The position numbers and the translations under genes are program-made. A DNA stretch of 53,789 bases, from positions 1-53,789 of the forward strand of contig NZ_CAMRAN010000028.1 in NCBI RefSeq assembly GCF_947039875.1. Reading direction: 5' to 3'. Under the pieces are notes generated by a model. It worked only from the letters and a program-made list of their open reading frames with translations, did not search any database and was not told the DNA's origin. The stretch comes from an uncultured Photobacterium sp. Its GTDB lineage: Bacteria > Pseudomonadota > Gammaproteobacteria > Enterobacterales > Vibrionaceae. Positions 20,119 through 30,071 of this stretch are shown here, in pieces (the stretch's first letter is position 1; each line of letters starts with the position of its first letter).

Positions 20119-20937
20119 TCATGCGTAAAGCGGGCACTCAGTAACGAATCGCTGCCCATCTTCCCAACGCAGCATAGTTAAGCTATTGCCCCATACACAG
20201 CCAGTATCTAATCCAATACAGTGTTCATCTTGATGACCCATTAAGGCAGCCCAATGACCAAAGATAATCGTCTTTGCTAATGGTTGTGTGCGCTTAACAT
20301 CAAACCAAGGGATCAAGTTACCAGCACTTGGATCATTGGGTTGTACTTTACAGTGCATATCCAATCGTCCTTGAGGATCGCAAAATCGCATTCGCGTAAA
20401 ACTGTTGATCGTAAACCGTAACCGTTCTATTTGAGAAAGATCGTCTTGCCACCAATCAGGGCCATCACCATACATGTTTTTTAATAACCACAAGTAATCA
20501 TCAGACTGAAGCAGAGCCTCGACTTCTCGTGCATGTTGACGTGCCTGTTCAAGCGTCCATTGTGGCGTAATACCCGCATGTACCATAACCAATGGGTAAT
20601 GAGGATGTTCCGCTAATAATGGCTGGTGGCGTAACCAATTAAGGAGTTTAGGGCCATCTTCAGCGGTAAAAATTTGATGGATATTATCGCTTTTTTTAGC
20701 GCGCGCCAGTTGATGAGATACCGCTAATAAATGCAGATCATGATTGCCTAAAATGACCGTAGCATGATCGCCCAATGCTTTTACAAAGCGTAATGTTTCT
20801 AACGATTCTGGGCCGCGAGCAACCAGATCGCCAGCAAGCCATAAATGATCATGATGAGGATCGAAATTTGCTTGGGCCAGTAATTTTTTTAAGTCGGGTA
20901 AACAGCCTTGAATATCACCGACAAGATAAGTCGCCAT
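20119..20937 (-). CDS. apaH: Diadenosine tetraphosphatase (symmetrical)
   Basis: ApaH splits Ap4A into two ADP and also removes Np4 caps from RNA in E. coli. The 272-residue protein has the metallophosphatase motifs in order: GDIQGC (7-12), GDLVARG (36-42) and GNHDLH (64-69), then FGHWA and GLDTGCVWG near the C-terminus. It is the last gene of the leftward lptD-to-apaH cluster, 50 bases after apaG. Confidence 0.96.
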   Translation of the reverse strand: MATYLVGDIQGCLPDLKKLLAQANFDPHHDHLWLAGDLVARGPESLETLRFVKALGDHATVILGNHDLHLLAVSHQLARAKKSDNIHQIFTAEDGPKLLNWLRHQPLLAEHPHYPLVMVHAGITPQWTLEQARQHAREVEALLQSDDYLWLLKNMYGDGPDWWQDDLSQIERLRFTINSFTRMRFCDPQGRLDMHCKVQPNDPSAGNLIPWFDVKRTQPLAKTIIFGHWAALMGHQDEHCIGLDTGCVWGNSLTMLRWEDGQRFVTECPLYA

Positions 20938-20987
20938 GGTGCTCCCATTATCAATGCGTTAATTAACATGAAATTAATCGCATTAGG

Positions 20988-21371
20988 TTAATGAAGAATG
21001 TTCGGCATTGCTAGTCGAAATGGTGTCACTTCAACTTTAAAGCGATTACCTGCTTCATCTTCCATGGTGTATTGACCTTGCATAACACCGACAGGGGTTT
21101 CAATGATAGTGCCGCTGGTATAAGTGAATTCATCAGCAGCGTTGATATGCGGTTGTTGTCCGACGACGCCTTCACCTTCAATAACCAATTTTTTGCCATT
21201 AGCATCAGTAATTAACCAATAGCGTGTTAGTAAGTGAGCGCTACCGCGGCCTAGATTTTTAATGGTGATAGTGTATGAAAATACATAACGTTGCTGATCA
21301 GGTTGCGATTGTTCTGCTAGATAATGACTGACAACATGGCATTTGATCGTTGGAGGAGATGAGATACTCAC
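20988..21371 (-). CDS. apaG: ApaG, single-domain beta-sandwich protein
   Basis: ApaG proteins form a fibronectin-like fold; the biochemical role is not settled. The conserved core is seen in RYVFSYTITIKNLGRG, RYWLITDANG, GEGVVGQQP and YTSGTIIETPVGVMQGQY. I choose a GTG start at 21371, giving 127 residues (E. coli 125), because AAAGGA lies eight bases before it and the N-terminus then matches the family. A longer ATG frame from 21443 would begin inside a terminator-like hairpin; an ATG at 21404 is the other candidate. Confidence 0.92.
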   Translation of the reverse strand: MSISSPPTIKCHVVSHYLAEQSQPDQQRYVFSYTITIKNLGRGSAHLLTRYWLITDANGKKLVIEGEGVVGQQPHINAADEFTYTSGTIIETPVGVMQGQYTMEDEAGNRFKVEVTPFRLAMPNILH

Positions 21372-21425
21372 AGGCAATATCCTTTGCTGATGATTTATTC
21401 TCATTTTAGTATTGTTGGCTGATAA

Positions 21426-21468
21426 ATAAAGAAAACCCCGCATAACACGTGATACGTTACACAGGGTT
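21426..21468 (-). terminator. Terminator-like hairpin between rsmA and apaG
   Basis: On the minus strand AACCCTGTGTAAC (21468-21456) pairs over 13 positions, four of them G-T, with GTTATGCGGGGTT (21446-21434). TTCTTTATTT follows. It lies 38 bases after the rsmA stop and would separate apaG-apaH from the upstream part of the cluster, at least partially. Confidence 0.65.
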
Positions 21469-21505
21469 ATTATGTTATAGGCGCAGTTGTTAATGCGCTA
21501 TACCA

Positions 21506-22327
21506 TTATTGCTCTTCTTTTTGGAAATTAACGTCAAGCCAATTAGCCATAGCAACAAATTGTTCTACCGTAATGTTTTCTGGGCGGTGGCCTGGGTTAA
21601 TACCAAGCGCTTCTAGTTGTTCTGGTGTCAACAAGCCTTTGTAACAGTTACGGATTGTTTTACGACGTTGGTTGAAGCCTTCACGACACACACGATCTAG
21701 CCATTTAAGGTTAGTACATGGGAATGGTAGCACTTCATACGGCGTTAAACGTACTACTGCTGAATCTACTTTCGGTGCAGGTACAAAAGATTCTGGCGGT
21801 ACTTCTAGTACTGGCATCACTTTACAGTAGTATTGCGCCATTACCGTTAGACGGCCATAAGCTTTACTACCAGGACCTGCAGCAAGACGATTAACCACTT
21901 CTTTTTGAAGCATAAAGTGCATATCTAGTACGTCTTTATGAAATTCAAAAATGTGGAACATCAACGGGGTTGAGATGTTGTAAGGCAAGTTACCGAAGAT
22001 ACGTAACTTATTATTTTCTTTAATAAGTTGCGTAAAGTCGAAACGCATTGCATCGCCTTCGTGGATGGTAAGTTTTGACGCTAGATCTGGGTGATTACGT
22101 AAACGCTCAGCCAGATCTCGGTCAAGTTCGATAACCGTAAATTTATCAACTAATTTACCAACATATTCAGTGATCGCACCAAGGCCGGGGCCAATTTCTA
22201 CCAGATTTTGGCCTGGTAAAGGGTTAATCGCTGACACAATGCCATCAATAATATATGGGTCTTTTAAAAAGTTTTGGCCAAAGCGCTTACGCGCGCGGTG
22301 ACCTAAGTGGACTTGATCGCTGCTCAT
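21506..22327 (-). CDS. rsmA: 16S rRNA dimethyltransferase KsgA/RsmA
   Basis: RsmA dimethylates A1518 and A1519 of 16S rRNA late in 30S assembly; loss gives kasugamycin resistance. The 273 residues equal the E. coli length. SAM motif I is VEIGPGLG (43-50) and the catalytic motif IV NLPYN is at 113-117. The N-terminal [11 protein letters not shown] block is diagnostic. Its ATG overlaps the pdxA stop (ATGA), so the two are translationally coupled. Confidence 0.97.
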   Translation of the reverse strand: MSSDQVHLGHRARKRFGQNFLKDPYIIDGIVSAINPLPGQNLVEIGPGLGAITEYVGKLVDKFTVIELDRDLAERLRNHPDLASKLTIHEGDAMRFDFTQLIKENNKLRIFGNLPYNISTPLMFHIFEFHKDVLDMHFMLQKEVVNRLAAGPGSKAYGRLTVMAQYYCKVMPVLEVPPESFVPAPKVDSAVVRLTPYEVLPFPCTNLKWLDRVCREGFNQRRKTIRNCYKGLLTPEQLEALGINPGHRPENITVEQFVAMANWLDVNFQKEEQ

Positions 22328-23334
22328 GCTTGTTTTTCTACCAATTCGAGGGCGTGGGATAGCGCTGTCCGAAGGCTACCTATGTCTGCTTGCCCAGTAC
22401 CTGCGAGTTCCAGTGCGGTACCATGATCTACTGAAGTTCTGATAAAGGGAAGTCCCAACGTAATGTTGACTGACTTACCGAAGCCTTTATATTTCAGCAC
22501 CGGTAACCCTTGATCGTGATACATGGCTAACACCGTATCGGCATCAGCTAAATATTTTTCTTGAAAGATGGTATCAGCCGGTAACGGTCCGATAAGATCC
22601 ATGCCTTCTTGTTGACGTAGTTGTTCTAATGTTGGAGCAATGGTATCAATTTCTTCCATGCCCAAACAGCCATCTTCACCGGCATGAGGATTGAGCCCAC
22701 AAACATAAATTTTGGGAGAAGCAATACCAAATTTAGTCACTAGATCAGCATGCAAGATACGAATAACTTGCTTTAGCCGAGGTTCTGTAATGGCTTTTGC
22801 GACACAGTTTAACGGAATATGGGTTGTCACTAAAGCAACCCGTAATCCTTCTGTTGCAAGCATCATAACAACTTGCGCGGTATCTGACTGCTGTGCAAAA
22901 AACTCAGTGTGGCCACTAAAAGAAACCCCAGCGCGGTTAATAACCCCTTTATGAACAGGGCCGGTTATAACCGCAGCAAATTCACCACTCATACAGCCTG
23001 CAGCTGCACGCTCTAGTGTTGCTAATACATAGAGACCATTTTGCTCGTTAAGCTGTCCGCAGACAACCTCAGTGGTACTATTAATCTGTATAACAGTCAT
23101 GGTTCCCGCTTGATGCGGTTGTGCTGCTAACTCAGGCTGATAAGGCAAAATGGTTAAAGGTAAACCTAATTGAGCCGCACGTTCTACCATAACCTGCGCA
23201 TCAGCACAAATGACAAGTTGGTGCGGCCAAGATTGTTGACACAAGGCAATGACTAAATCAGGGCCAATCCCGGCCGGTTCACCTGGGGTGATGACAATCC
23301 GTTGTGTGTTAGTCATATGCTTGTTATTAGCCAT
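22324..23334 (-). CDS. pdxA: 4-hydroxythreonine-4-phosphate dehydrogenase
   Basis: PdxA oxidises 4-phosphohydroxy-L-threonine in the DXP-dependent pyridoxal phosphate pathway. It shows [11 protein letters not shown] near the start, the metal/substrate histidine region SGHTEFFA, and [16 protein letters not shown] near the C-terminus. The 336-residue frame overlaps the end of surA by eight bases. A second ATG 18 bases further in ([11 protein letters not shown]) may be the true start. The surA-pdxA-rsmA-apaG-apaH order is that of E. coli. Confidence 0.96.
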   Translation of the reverse strand: MANNKHMTNTQRIVITPGEPAGIGPDLVIALCQQSWPHQLVICADAQVMVERAAQLGLPLTILPYQPELAAQPHQAGTMTVIQINSTTEVVCGQLNEQNGLYVLATLERAAAGCMSGEFAAVITGPVHKGVINRAGVSFSGHTEFFAQQSDTAQVVMMLATEGLRVALVTTHIPLNCVAKAITEPRLKQVIRILHADLVTKFGIASPKIYVCGLNPHAGEDGCLGMEEIDTIAPTLEQLRQQEGMDLIGPLPADTIFQEKYLADADTVLAMYHDQGLPVLKYKGFGKSVNITLGLPFIRTSVDHGTALELAGTGQADIGSLRTALSHALELVEKQA

Positions 23335-24634
23335 TATTTACCTTATTTATTTGTTCGATATATGCGCCAGCACGAAGGTCTTGTAACCATGTTTGTGCTT
23401 CTTCATTAAACTTTCGGTTAAATAGGATTTGAGCTGCGCGATTTTTTAATGCAGCTTCAGTACGATCGACATTACGACGGCCTTCTACTTCAACAATATG
23501 CCAGCCAAACTGTGATTTAAATGGTTGGCTAATTTGATCGACAGGTAATGTTTTAACTTCTTTTTCAAATGCAGGCGCATAAATTGATGGTACCTGCCAA
23601 CCTAACTGACCACCGTTAGCCGCAGAGCCTGGATCTACACTGTATTGTTTAGCTGCAGCTGCAAAGGTTTCTTTACCACTAATGATTTTTTGACGAATTG
23701 TTTCTAGTTCACGTTTAGCTGCAGCGTCGCTAAGAATAACAGAGGTCTTGATTAAAATATGACGGGCTTTTACTTCAACCACTGAAACTGTTGGCATGCC
23801 TTTAACGTCATTAATTTTTAAAATATGGTAACCAATACCACTACGGAAAGGACCGATCACACTATCTTTACTGCTAGTTTTAATTTGGTCAGCAAAAATT
23901 GTTGGCATTTCTTCTTTGCTCATCCAACCCCATTCACCACCTTTTAGGGCTTTAGGGCCTTTTGAGTAGCGGTAAGCTAATTCAGCAAAATTAGCGCCTT
24001 GTTTGATTTCAGCATAAATTTTATCCGCTTCTTGCTTGGCTTTTTCACGGGTGGCTTTATCTGCATCGTCATTAACGGCAATCTGAATTTGGCTAATGTT
24101 GTATTGTACATTTTGTTGAGTTTGCTTTGCTAACTGTGCCGCGAGATTATCGACTTCTTGAGGAAGAATGTTAACTCGTTTACGAACAATAATGGTGCGT
24201 GCTTCAGACGCTAGCATGTCGTTACGTAATTGCTCGCGGAACATTGGATAGCTAATGCCTGCGCTTGCTAAATCTTGACGCAGTTGAGTCACCGTCATAT
24301 TGCGCTGTTTAGCGACATCGGCAACGGCTTGATCTAACTGGTTATCATCAATGCGTAAACCCAGCTGCTTGGCTTGCTGAATCTGCAAATTCTCCATGAT
24401 CAATTTATCCATCACCTGCTGACGTAAAATATTGTTCGGAGGCAGTTGTTGGCCTTCTGCCGCAGCATTAAGATGGACGGTTTTCAACATTGCATTGACG
24501 TCACTTTGTAAAATCACGCCATCATTAACTGTGGTGACAATTTGATTTAATTCTTGCGGTTGAGGGGCTGCCATCACTGTTGCTGTCATACCCATAAGCA
24601 TTACGCTTAGCGCTGAATACTTCCACTTTTTCAT
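23327..24634 (-). CDS. surA: SurA, periplasmic chaperone and peptidyl-prolyl isomerase
   Basis: SurA escorts unfolded outer-membrane proteins across the periplasm to the BAM complex. The product is 435 residues (E. coli 428). A signal peptide ends near residue 22 (ATVMA before APQPQ). An N-terminal chaperone domain and two parvulin domains follow, each with a GGEWGWMS- or [13 protein letters not shown] block and an IGYHILKI- or [12 protein letters not shown] strand. A short C-terminal helix closes the chaperone module. It lies 47 bases after lptD, one of its main clients. Confidence 0.96.
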   Translation of the reverse strand: MKKWKYSALSVMLMGMTATVMAAPQPQELNQIVTTVNDGVILQSDVNAMLKTVHLNAAAEGQQLPPNNILRQQVMDKLIMENLQIQQAKQLGLRIDDNQLDQAVADVAKQRNMTVTQLRQDLASAGISYPMFREQLRNDMLASEARTIIVRKRVNILPQEVDNLAAQLAKQTQQNVQYNISQIQIAVNDDADKATREKAKQEADKIYAEIKQGANFAELAYRYSKGPKALKGGEWGWMSKEEMPTIFADQIKTSSKDSVIGPFRSGIGYHILKINDVKGMPTVSVVEVKARHILIKTSVILSDAAAKRELETIRQKIISGKETFAAAAKQYSVDPGSAANGGQLGWQVPSIYAPAFEKEVKTLPVDQISQPFKSQFGWHIVEVEGRRNVDRTEAALKNRAAQILFNRKFNEEAQTWLQDLRAGAYIEQINKVNNG

Positions 24635-24681
24635 TTATAGTCCGTCATGTTGAGTGGCGATATTAATTACCGCCACGATCA

Positions 24682-27081
24682 TTAATTTTTAAGTGTAAAT
24701 GGGTCTGCATAACCCAGAATATTGCCGCCATCATCTGATGTTTGACCAAATGGTCGTGCACCTTGAAGACCAAGTAGACTAAACGAGAAACTAACATTGC
24801 TGTCGTATTCGGTAAAATCTTGGTTCAATGGATCTTTTGCATAGCGATTATAGCTTAAACCTACCATCCAACATGCTGAGCGGTAAACTAAACCTACGCG
24901 ACTTTCTAACATTTTATTGACGTTCATATCTTGGAAATAATCCGCAGTAATATCAATATTGTCGTTAATAGGGAAACCTGCCGATAAACCTAATTGTGAA
25001 ATACCATCGCGTTTGCCATTGACTTCAACATTTGGATTATCAACATATTTGGTTAAGTAACTACTAGAAACATAGCGATAACTTGGTTGCACAAATACAC
25101 GGCCATTACGGTATTCAACCGCGGTACTACCTTGCTGAACTTCATTTTCACTTGAATCATATTGCATTGCGCTCTTGAAGAATAAATTATCATCAAGGTT
25201 GAATTCAGTCTCTAATGCGGTTGCAGAATAGCTTTTTGCATCAGTGCCATCAGCGACGGGTTTATCAATATAGAAAATTTGACCCAATGAAAGGGTAAAA
25301 CGTTCCTTAAAGTTTGCATCATAATAACGAGTGGTAGCACCAACGGTAAATTGGTTAGCAGGCGCAATATAATCATGACCACTATAAGTTCTGTCGCTAA
25401 ATAGGCCGTAATAGTCTTGTTGTAAGCGGGTTGAGTCATAGCCGCCACCGCTATAATTAACGGGATTATAGATGCCACTTTGATCAACATCTTTCACATA
25501 TAAATATTGCAGTTGTGGCTCTAAACTTTGAGTGTAATGCTCACCCATGATCGAGGTGTCACGTTCAAAGTACAAGCTACTGTTGACTCTAAATTCGGGC
25601 ACCGTGCGGTCTGCTGTTTTATCGAGCGTGTTGAGATCGGGGTTTGCCTGAACATCAAATTGTTGATTGTAATGGGCATACATTAATTTAGCTTGCGTAG
25701 TAACAGACCACCAAGGGGTCGCATACGGCAAGGTTAATGTTGGTTCTACTGTGACTCGATCAGCTGTTGGTTTGGATCTATCATCGGTATCAAATTTACT
25801 GATACTCATTGGCAAACTAAAATCTAACCCATAAGGAAGATCAGATTTATAGTAGGTACTTGATAGTTGAGGCATTAAACGGTATTGCGAGCCTTGGCCA
25901 CTTTCAGTCAGTGGTTGGAAGTCACGTACCATTAAGTTAGTGTCCCAATTATCATTACGGTACGCCAACGATGCAGTTTGCAATAGGTTATTATCTTCAC
26001 GCTGACCAATAATTGAGTCGACGTCATCAAAATATTTTGCATCACTGACTTTGCTGTAATCGATATTCAGCAACCAGTTTTTATCGATAATACCGCTATG
26101 TGTCCATTGGAAACCCCAACGTTTATCATAATCGCGGTATTTTTTATCGTGGCCTAAATATTCCCCAATGACTTTACCTTGACCAAAATCAGACAGATAA
26201 CGGAACTCAGAGGTTAACTGTAATCCTCTGTGGTTCATATACTTAGGGGTAAGGGTTAAGTCGTAATTGGGAGCTATGTTCCAGTAAAAAGGGGTTTCTA
26301 GCTCCATACCGTTTTTTGAACCGTAGCTAATTGACGGATATAGGAAACCAGTAAGACGTTGTTCAGTGACAGGAACACGTAACCACGGAAGATAAAATAC
26401 AGGCACATCAAGGACTTCAAAGCGGGCATTATATAGATCCGCAAATGGTGAGTCACCATCACGATCTAGACTACCCGCCGCAAAGCGCCAGCTTTTATCG
26501 TTATCAGGACAGGTGGTATAAGTACCATCGGTCATTTTGTAAAACTGAGTGCCGTCAACATTGCGACGCTCAATTAATTTAGCATCACCGCGGCCTGCCT
26601 GACAGGTCATTTTATAGACCGCATCATTCATTTGAGCATCTTTAGTATCAAGATCGCTAGTTAAACTTTTGGCATCAATGTCCATGCCACCATCTTGATA
26701 GAAAACATTGCCGTCTGCCGTTACAATGTTGGCGGGTTGTTGCAAGGTAGCTTTATCAGCAACAATCGTCCGCGTGCCTTGTTTTACTACTACATCACCA
26801 GAGTATACAGCGGCTGTATTTTGTTGTGCTTCAGCATGGTCTGCACTGATATGGATCGGTTCGTTATTGGTATCTTGTTTGCGATCTTTTTCCGGGATGC
26901 AGACACCACGTACCATCGCAATTGGATTTTTGTTACCATTAATTGCATTATTAGCAGGATCTGCAATGTTTTTTGGGCTGTGACTATCACCGCTTGTAGG
27001 GGTAATGTCAGCTGCCATTGCTGGGCCATATAGGGCTAAGCTAATCATTGTGGCTAGTAAACTGTGAGAGGTAAGTGACAT
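24682..27081 (-). CDS. lptD: LptD, LPS-assembly outer-membrane protein
   Basis: LptD, with the lipoprotein LptE, inserts lipopolysaccharide into the outer leaflet. The 799-residue product has a signal peptide (ending GPAMA at about residue 23), a periplasmic jelly-roll (OstA-type, about 75-190) and a large barrel with FYLPWLRVPV and GFLYPSISYG blocks. It has four cysteines, at 61, 160, 191 and 737. E. coli has an adjacent pair near the C-terminus; here only one remains (SACWMVG) and a second N-terminal cysteine is present (MTCQAGRGDA). From memory, other vibrio LptDs share this pattern. It leads the lptD-surA-pdxA-rsmA transcript. Confidence 0.96.
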   Translation of the reverse strand: MSLTSHSLLATMISLALYGPAMAADITPTSGDSHSPKNIADPANNAINGNKNPIAMVRGVCIPEKDRKQDTNNEPIHISADHAEAQQNTAAVYSGDVVVKQGTRTIVADKATLQQPANIVTADGNVFYQDGGMDIDAKSLTSDLDTKDAQMNDAVYKMTCQAGRGDAKLIERRNVDGTQFYKMTDGTYTTCPDNDKSWRFAAGSLDRDGDSPFADLYNARFEVLDVPVFYLPWLRVPVTEQRLTGFLYPSISYGSKNGMELETPFYWNIAPNYDLTLTPKYMNHRGLQLTSEFRYLSDFGQGKVIGEYLGHDKKYRDYDKRWGFQWTHSGIIDKNWLLNIDYSKVSDAKYFDDVDSIIGQREDNNLLQTASLAYRNDNWDTNLMVRDFQPLTESGQGSQYRLMPQLSSTYYKSDLPYGLDFSLPMSISKFDTDDRSKPTADRVTVEPTLTLPYATPWWSVTTQAKLMYAHYNQQFDVQANPDLNTLDKTADRTVPEFRVNSSLYFERDTSIMGEHYTQSLEPQLQYLYVKDVDQSGIYNPVNYSGGGYDSTRLQQDYYGLFSDRTYSGHDYIAPANQFTVGATTRYYDANFKERFTLSLGQIFYIDKPVADGTDAKSYSATALETEFNLDDNLFFKSAMQYDSSENEVQQGSTAVEYRNGRVFVQPSYRYVSSSYLTKYVDNPNVEVNGKRDGISQLGLSAGFPINDNIDITADYFQDMNVNKMLESRVGLVYRSACWMVGLSYNRYAKDPLNQDFTEYDSNVSFSFSLLGLQGARPFGQTSDDGGNILGYADPFTLKN

Positions 27082-27251
27082 CTAATTCAACATTCCTGTA
27101 TCAATTTGGTGCAAGGCGAATTGTTGCGCTTTTTACAAGCATTCCCGACAAATGACAGCTATCATAATGCAAATTTAACGCGACGGCATCTTTTCAGCGC
27201 ATGCTGTTGGGTAAACAGTGAAAAAATTAACGAACTACCAGAGAGTATAGA

Positions 27252-28106
27252 ATGCAGAGAACGGGTATATGGGGAAAAATTTTCGGTGCTCTACTGGGAA
27301 TATTGCTTGGCCCTAAATATATAGGTCTTCTAATTGGCTTATTTATCGGTCATCAATTTGATAAAGCGTATGCCCGCCAAAGAAACGGTGGTTTTGGCGG
27401 TTTTGGTGGTAAAAATGCCACTAATGCAGAGCGCCAAGCTGAGTTCTTTAATGCTTGCTTTGCCACCATGGGACACATGGCGAAGGCCAAAGGCCGTGTT
27501 ACTGAAAATGAAATTCGTGTTGCTAGTACGATCATGGATCGAATGGGGCTACAGGGTGAATCTCGCCGCCAAGCGCAAAATGCATTTCGTGAAGGTAAAG
27601 AAGATAACTTCCCTCTGGAAGAAACCCTTAATCGCGTTCGTAATAGCGCCGGTCGTGCTGACTTATTACAGTTTTTCTTAGAGCTTCAAATTCAAGCGGC
27701 GTTTGCGGATGGACAATTACACTCAAAAGAACGTCAACTCTTGCATGTTATTGCACGTTACCTTGGTTTCTCTGAAGCTCAGTTAGAACAACGCTTACAG
27801 ATGCAAGAAGCAGCGTTTCGTTTTCAACAAGGTGGCTTTCATCAGCAATACCAACAACAAGGGGGTGGTTTTCAAGCGCCGCCGACTCGTGATCAATTAG
27901 CGGATGCTTTTAAAGTGCTAGGTGTTAATGAAGACGCGTCAGCACAAGAAGTGAAACGTGCTTACCGTAAACAAATGAATGAACACCACCCTGATAAATT
28001 AGCGGCAAAAGGTTTACCACCAGAAATGATGGAAATTGCTAAGCAAAAGACCCAAGAACTGCAAGCAGCTTATGATCTGATCCGTAAAGAAAAAGGCTTT
28101 AAATAG
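27252..28106 (+). CDS. djlA: DjlA, membrane-anchored J-domain co-chaperone
   Basis: DjlA is a type III DnaJ-like protein that stimulates DnaK from the inner membrane. The 284-residue product has one N-terminal membrane segment (about 6-31, glycine-rich). A TerB-like helical domain follows (about 55-190), then a Gln-rich linker and a C-terminal J domain with the HPD motif at residues 246-248. It is divergent from lptD, as in E. coli. Confidence 0.95.
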   Translation: MQRTGIWGKIFGALLGILLGPKYIGLLIGLFIGHQFDKAYARQRNGGFGGFGGKNATNAERQAEFFNACFATMGHMAKAKGRVTENEIRVASTIMDRMGLQGESRRQAQNAFREGKEDNFPLEETLNRVRNSAGRADLLQFFLELQIQAAFADGQLHSKERQLLHVIARYLGFSEAQLEQRLQMQEAAFRFQQGGFHQQYQQQGGGFQAPPTRDQLADAFKVLGVNEDASAQEVKRAYRKQMNEHHPDKLAAKGLPPEMMEIAKQKTQELQAAYDLIRKEKGFK

Positions 28107-28145
28107 TCAGTTAACGGCATCGACAGTTGAACCGCAATTAGCAAT

Positions 28146-28176
28146 AAAAAGAAGCGAGCGCCATGCTCGCTTTTTT
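28146..28176. terminator. Bidirectional terminator after djlA
   Basis: AAGCGAGC and GCTCGCTT form a perfect stem around GCCAT, flanked by an A run on the left and six Ts on the right. It can serve djlA and the convergent dehydrogenase. Confidence 0.88.
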
Positions 28177-28193
28177 GTGGCTAAAAATCGAGA

Positions 28194-29147
28194 TTAGAGC
28201 TGATTTTTATGGGTACCTTGATGGAAGCTATTAATATTGTCTATCAATTGATTAACCAATGTTTGAATGGCGGAATCAGATCCCCATGCTACATGTGGCG
28301 TTAGAATCAGATTGGACAACTGACTATGAACAATTAATGGATTTGACGGCAATGCTGGCTCAGTTGTAAAAACATCGATTCCTGCTCCTGCTATTTGGTG
28401 AGAGAGGAGTGCATCAACTAATGCTTGTTCGTTAATTAAACCGCCGCGGCTAGTATTAATTATTATTGCGCTTGATTTCATCAGAGCCAATTGTGATTCG
28501 GCAATCATATTATGGGTGGTTGGTGTCAGTGGGCAGTGTAAGCTAATGATATCAGCTTCGCGCAGCACTTGCTCAAAGGGGTGATAGCCATCACGGCATT
28601 GAGTTGCCCCTGCATGTTCGGCAAATAACACCTCAATACCAATAGCGCGTGCCAGTGTGGCGACAGCCTGACCTAAGCCTCCGTTACCAATAATACCCAA
28701 AGTTGATCCTGCAACATCAGTAATTGGGTGGGTGAAAAAACAAAATTGCTGCTGACGTTGCCATTCACCGTTAGCGATGTCTTGTTGATAGCCCGCAAGA
28801 TTGCGTTTAAGGGCAAAAATCATCGCTATAACATGTTCTGGCACTGAGCGAGTAGCATAACCTTGAATGTTAGCGACCTTGATATTGTGAGTGCGACAAT
28901 AATCGAGATCAACGTTGTTAGTCCCTGTTGCAGCAATGGCGATAAATTTGAGGAGAGGTAATTGAGCCAGTACCTGACTATTTAGTACAACTTTATTGGT
29001 GATTGCTATCGTGGCATGTTGTAGGCGTTCAACCACTTGTGATGCAGTTGTTGCGTCGTATTGATGCCATTGGTGACAAAAATCAGGGCGAGGAAGACTA
29101 ATGTGTGCCGGAATAGTGCCATGATCAAGAAAAACGATAGTTTCCAT
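28194..29147 (-). CDS. D-2-hydroxyacid dehydrogenase (glycerate/lactate type)
   Basis: This is an NAD(P)-dependent oxidoreductase of the D-isomer 2-hydroxyacid dehydrogenase family, 317 residues. The cofactor-binding turn is GIIGNGGLGQ (151-160). The catalytic set is complete: R234 (NTSRGG), E263 and H285 (TPHVAWGS). The NNVDLDYCRTHNIKVANIQGYAT block resembles glycerate dehydrogenase (HprA), but the family is too uniform to name the substrate from sequence. It stands alone between djlA and rluA. Confidence 0.88.
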   Translation of the reverse strand: METIVFLDHGTIPAHISLPRPDFCHQWHQYDATTASQVVERLQHATIAITNKVVLNSQVLAQLPLLKFIAIAATGTNNVDLDYCRTHNIKVANIQGYATRSVPEHVIAMIFALKRNLAGYQQDIANGEWQRQQQFCFFTHPITDVAGSTLGIIGNGGLGQAVATLARAIGIEVLFAEHAGATQCRDGYHPFEQVLREADIISLHCPLTPTTHNMIAESQLALMKSSAIIINTSRGGLINEQALVDALLSHQIAGAGIDVFTTEPALPSNPLIVHSQLSNLILTPHVAWGSDSAIQTLVNQLIDNINSFHQGTHKNQL

Positions 29148-29213
29148 GGGTCATCTCAATAAACAATGAATGCAAGCTGTACGCTAGCATTCATTGTAAA
29201 AGATGCCTACCGT

Positions 29214-29912
29214 TTACGGGTAAATTGTTTGCGTTAGTGCTTGTGGGTAAAATTCACACGGCGCAAACAGGTGCATTGGCTCATCAGTCCCTGGATGGGT
29301 AAAGGTCAGTTCTGCTGCATGCAATAATAGTCGTGGTGATGCCGCAATCGCTTCGTCATTGGCATAGAATTTATCACCTAAAATAGGGTGCCCTAGCGCT
29401 TGCATATGTACGCGTAGCTGATGTGAGCGACCTGTAATCGGTAATAAGCGAACTAGAGTGCTATTTTCATCGCGATTTAATACTTCATAGTGGGTCACTG
29501 ACGGCTTTCCGTCATCAAAACATACTTTTTGACGAGGGCGGTTAGGCCAATCACAAATTAGTGGCAAATCAACCGTACCTGTATCATGCTCCATTTGTCC
29601 CCAGACTCGTGCGTAATACACTTTTTTGGTTTCACGCTCACGAAATTGTGCTTTGAAGTGGCGTTCAGCAGCTTTATTTAATGCCAATACAATCAAGCCA
29701 GAGGTACCCATATCTAACCGATGTACAATTTGTGATTGAGGATATTGAGCTAATACGCGCGCAAATACACTGTCATGATGCTCAGGTTGACGACCTGGAT
29801 TTGATAACAGACCCGCTGGTTTATTGATCGCTATAATATCGCTATCAATAAAAAGAGTATCCAGCCAAGGATCCGTGGGGGGATTATAGTTTAGCACTGG
29901 CAATGGTTTCAT
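29214..29912 (-). CDS. rluA: RluA, 23S/tRNA pseudouridine synthase
   Basis: RluA makes pseudouridine at position 746 of 23S rRNA and 32 of some tRNAs. The catalytic motif HRLDMGTSG has its aspartate at residue 67. The LICDWPNRPRQKVC and PITGRSHQLRVHMQALGHPILGD blocks are very close to E. coli RluA. I start at the ATG at 29912 (232 residues), where the family N-terminus begins; an ATG 39 bases upstream has no ribosome site. It lies next to rapA, as in E. coli. Confidence 0.94.
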   Translation of the reverse strand: MKPLPVLNYNPPTDPWLDTLFIDSDIIAINKPAGLLSNPGRQPEHHDSVFARVLAQYPQSQIVHRLDMGTSGLIVLALNKAAERHFKAQFRERETKKVYYARVWGQMEHDTGTVDLPLICDWPNRPRQKVCFDDGKPSVTHYEVLNRDENSTLVRLLPITGRSHQLRVHMQALGHPILGDKFYANDEAIAASPRLLLHAAELTFTHPGTDEPMHLFAPCEFYPQALTQTIYP

Positions 29913-29999
29913 GATGCGCTCGCAAATTGAGAGTGAAAAATTGGTCAGCATACTAATATGAATGCCTTACAATTGGTATGTCTATAGTATGTTAGCTAT

Positions 30000-30043
30000 A
30001 AAAAAACCGCCGATAAGATGCAGTAAACATACTCGCGACGGTT
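30000..30043 (-). terminator. Possible terminator of rapA
   Basis: On the minus strand AACCGTCG and CGGCGGTT pair (one wobble) across a loop of about 23 bases, ending in seven Ts. The long loop lowers confidence. Confidence 0.55.
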
Positions 30044-30071
30044 AAATTTTCATACCGATAATGTCAGTAAA

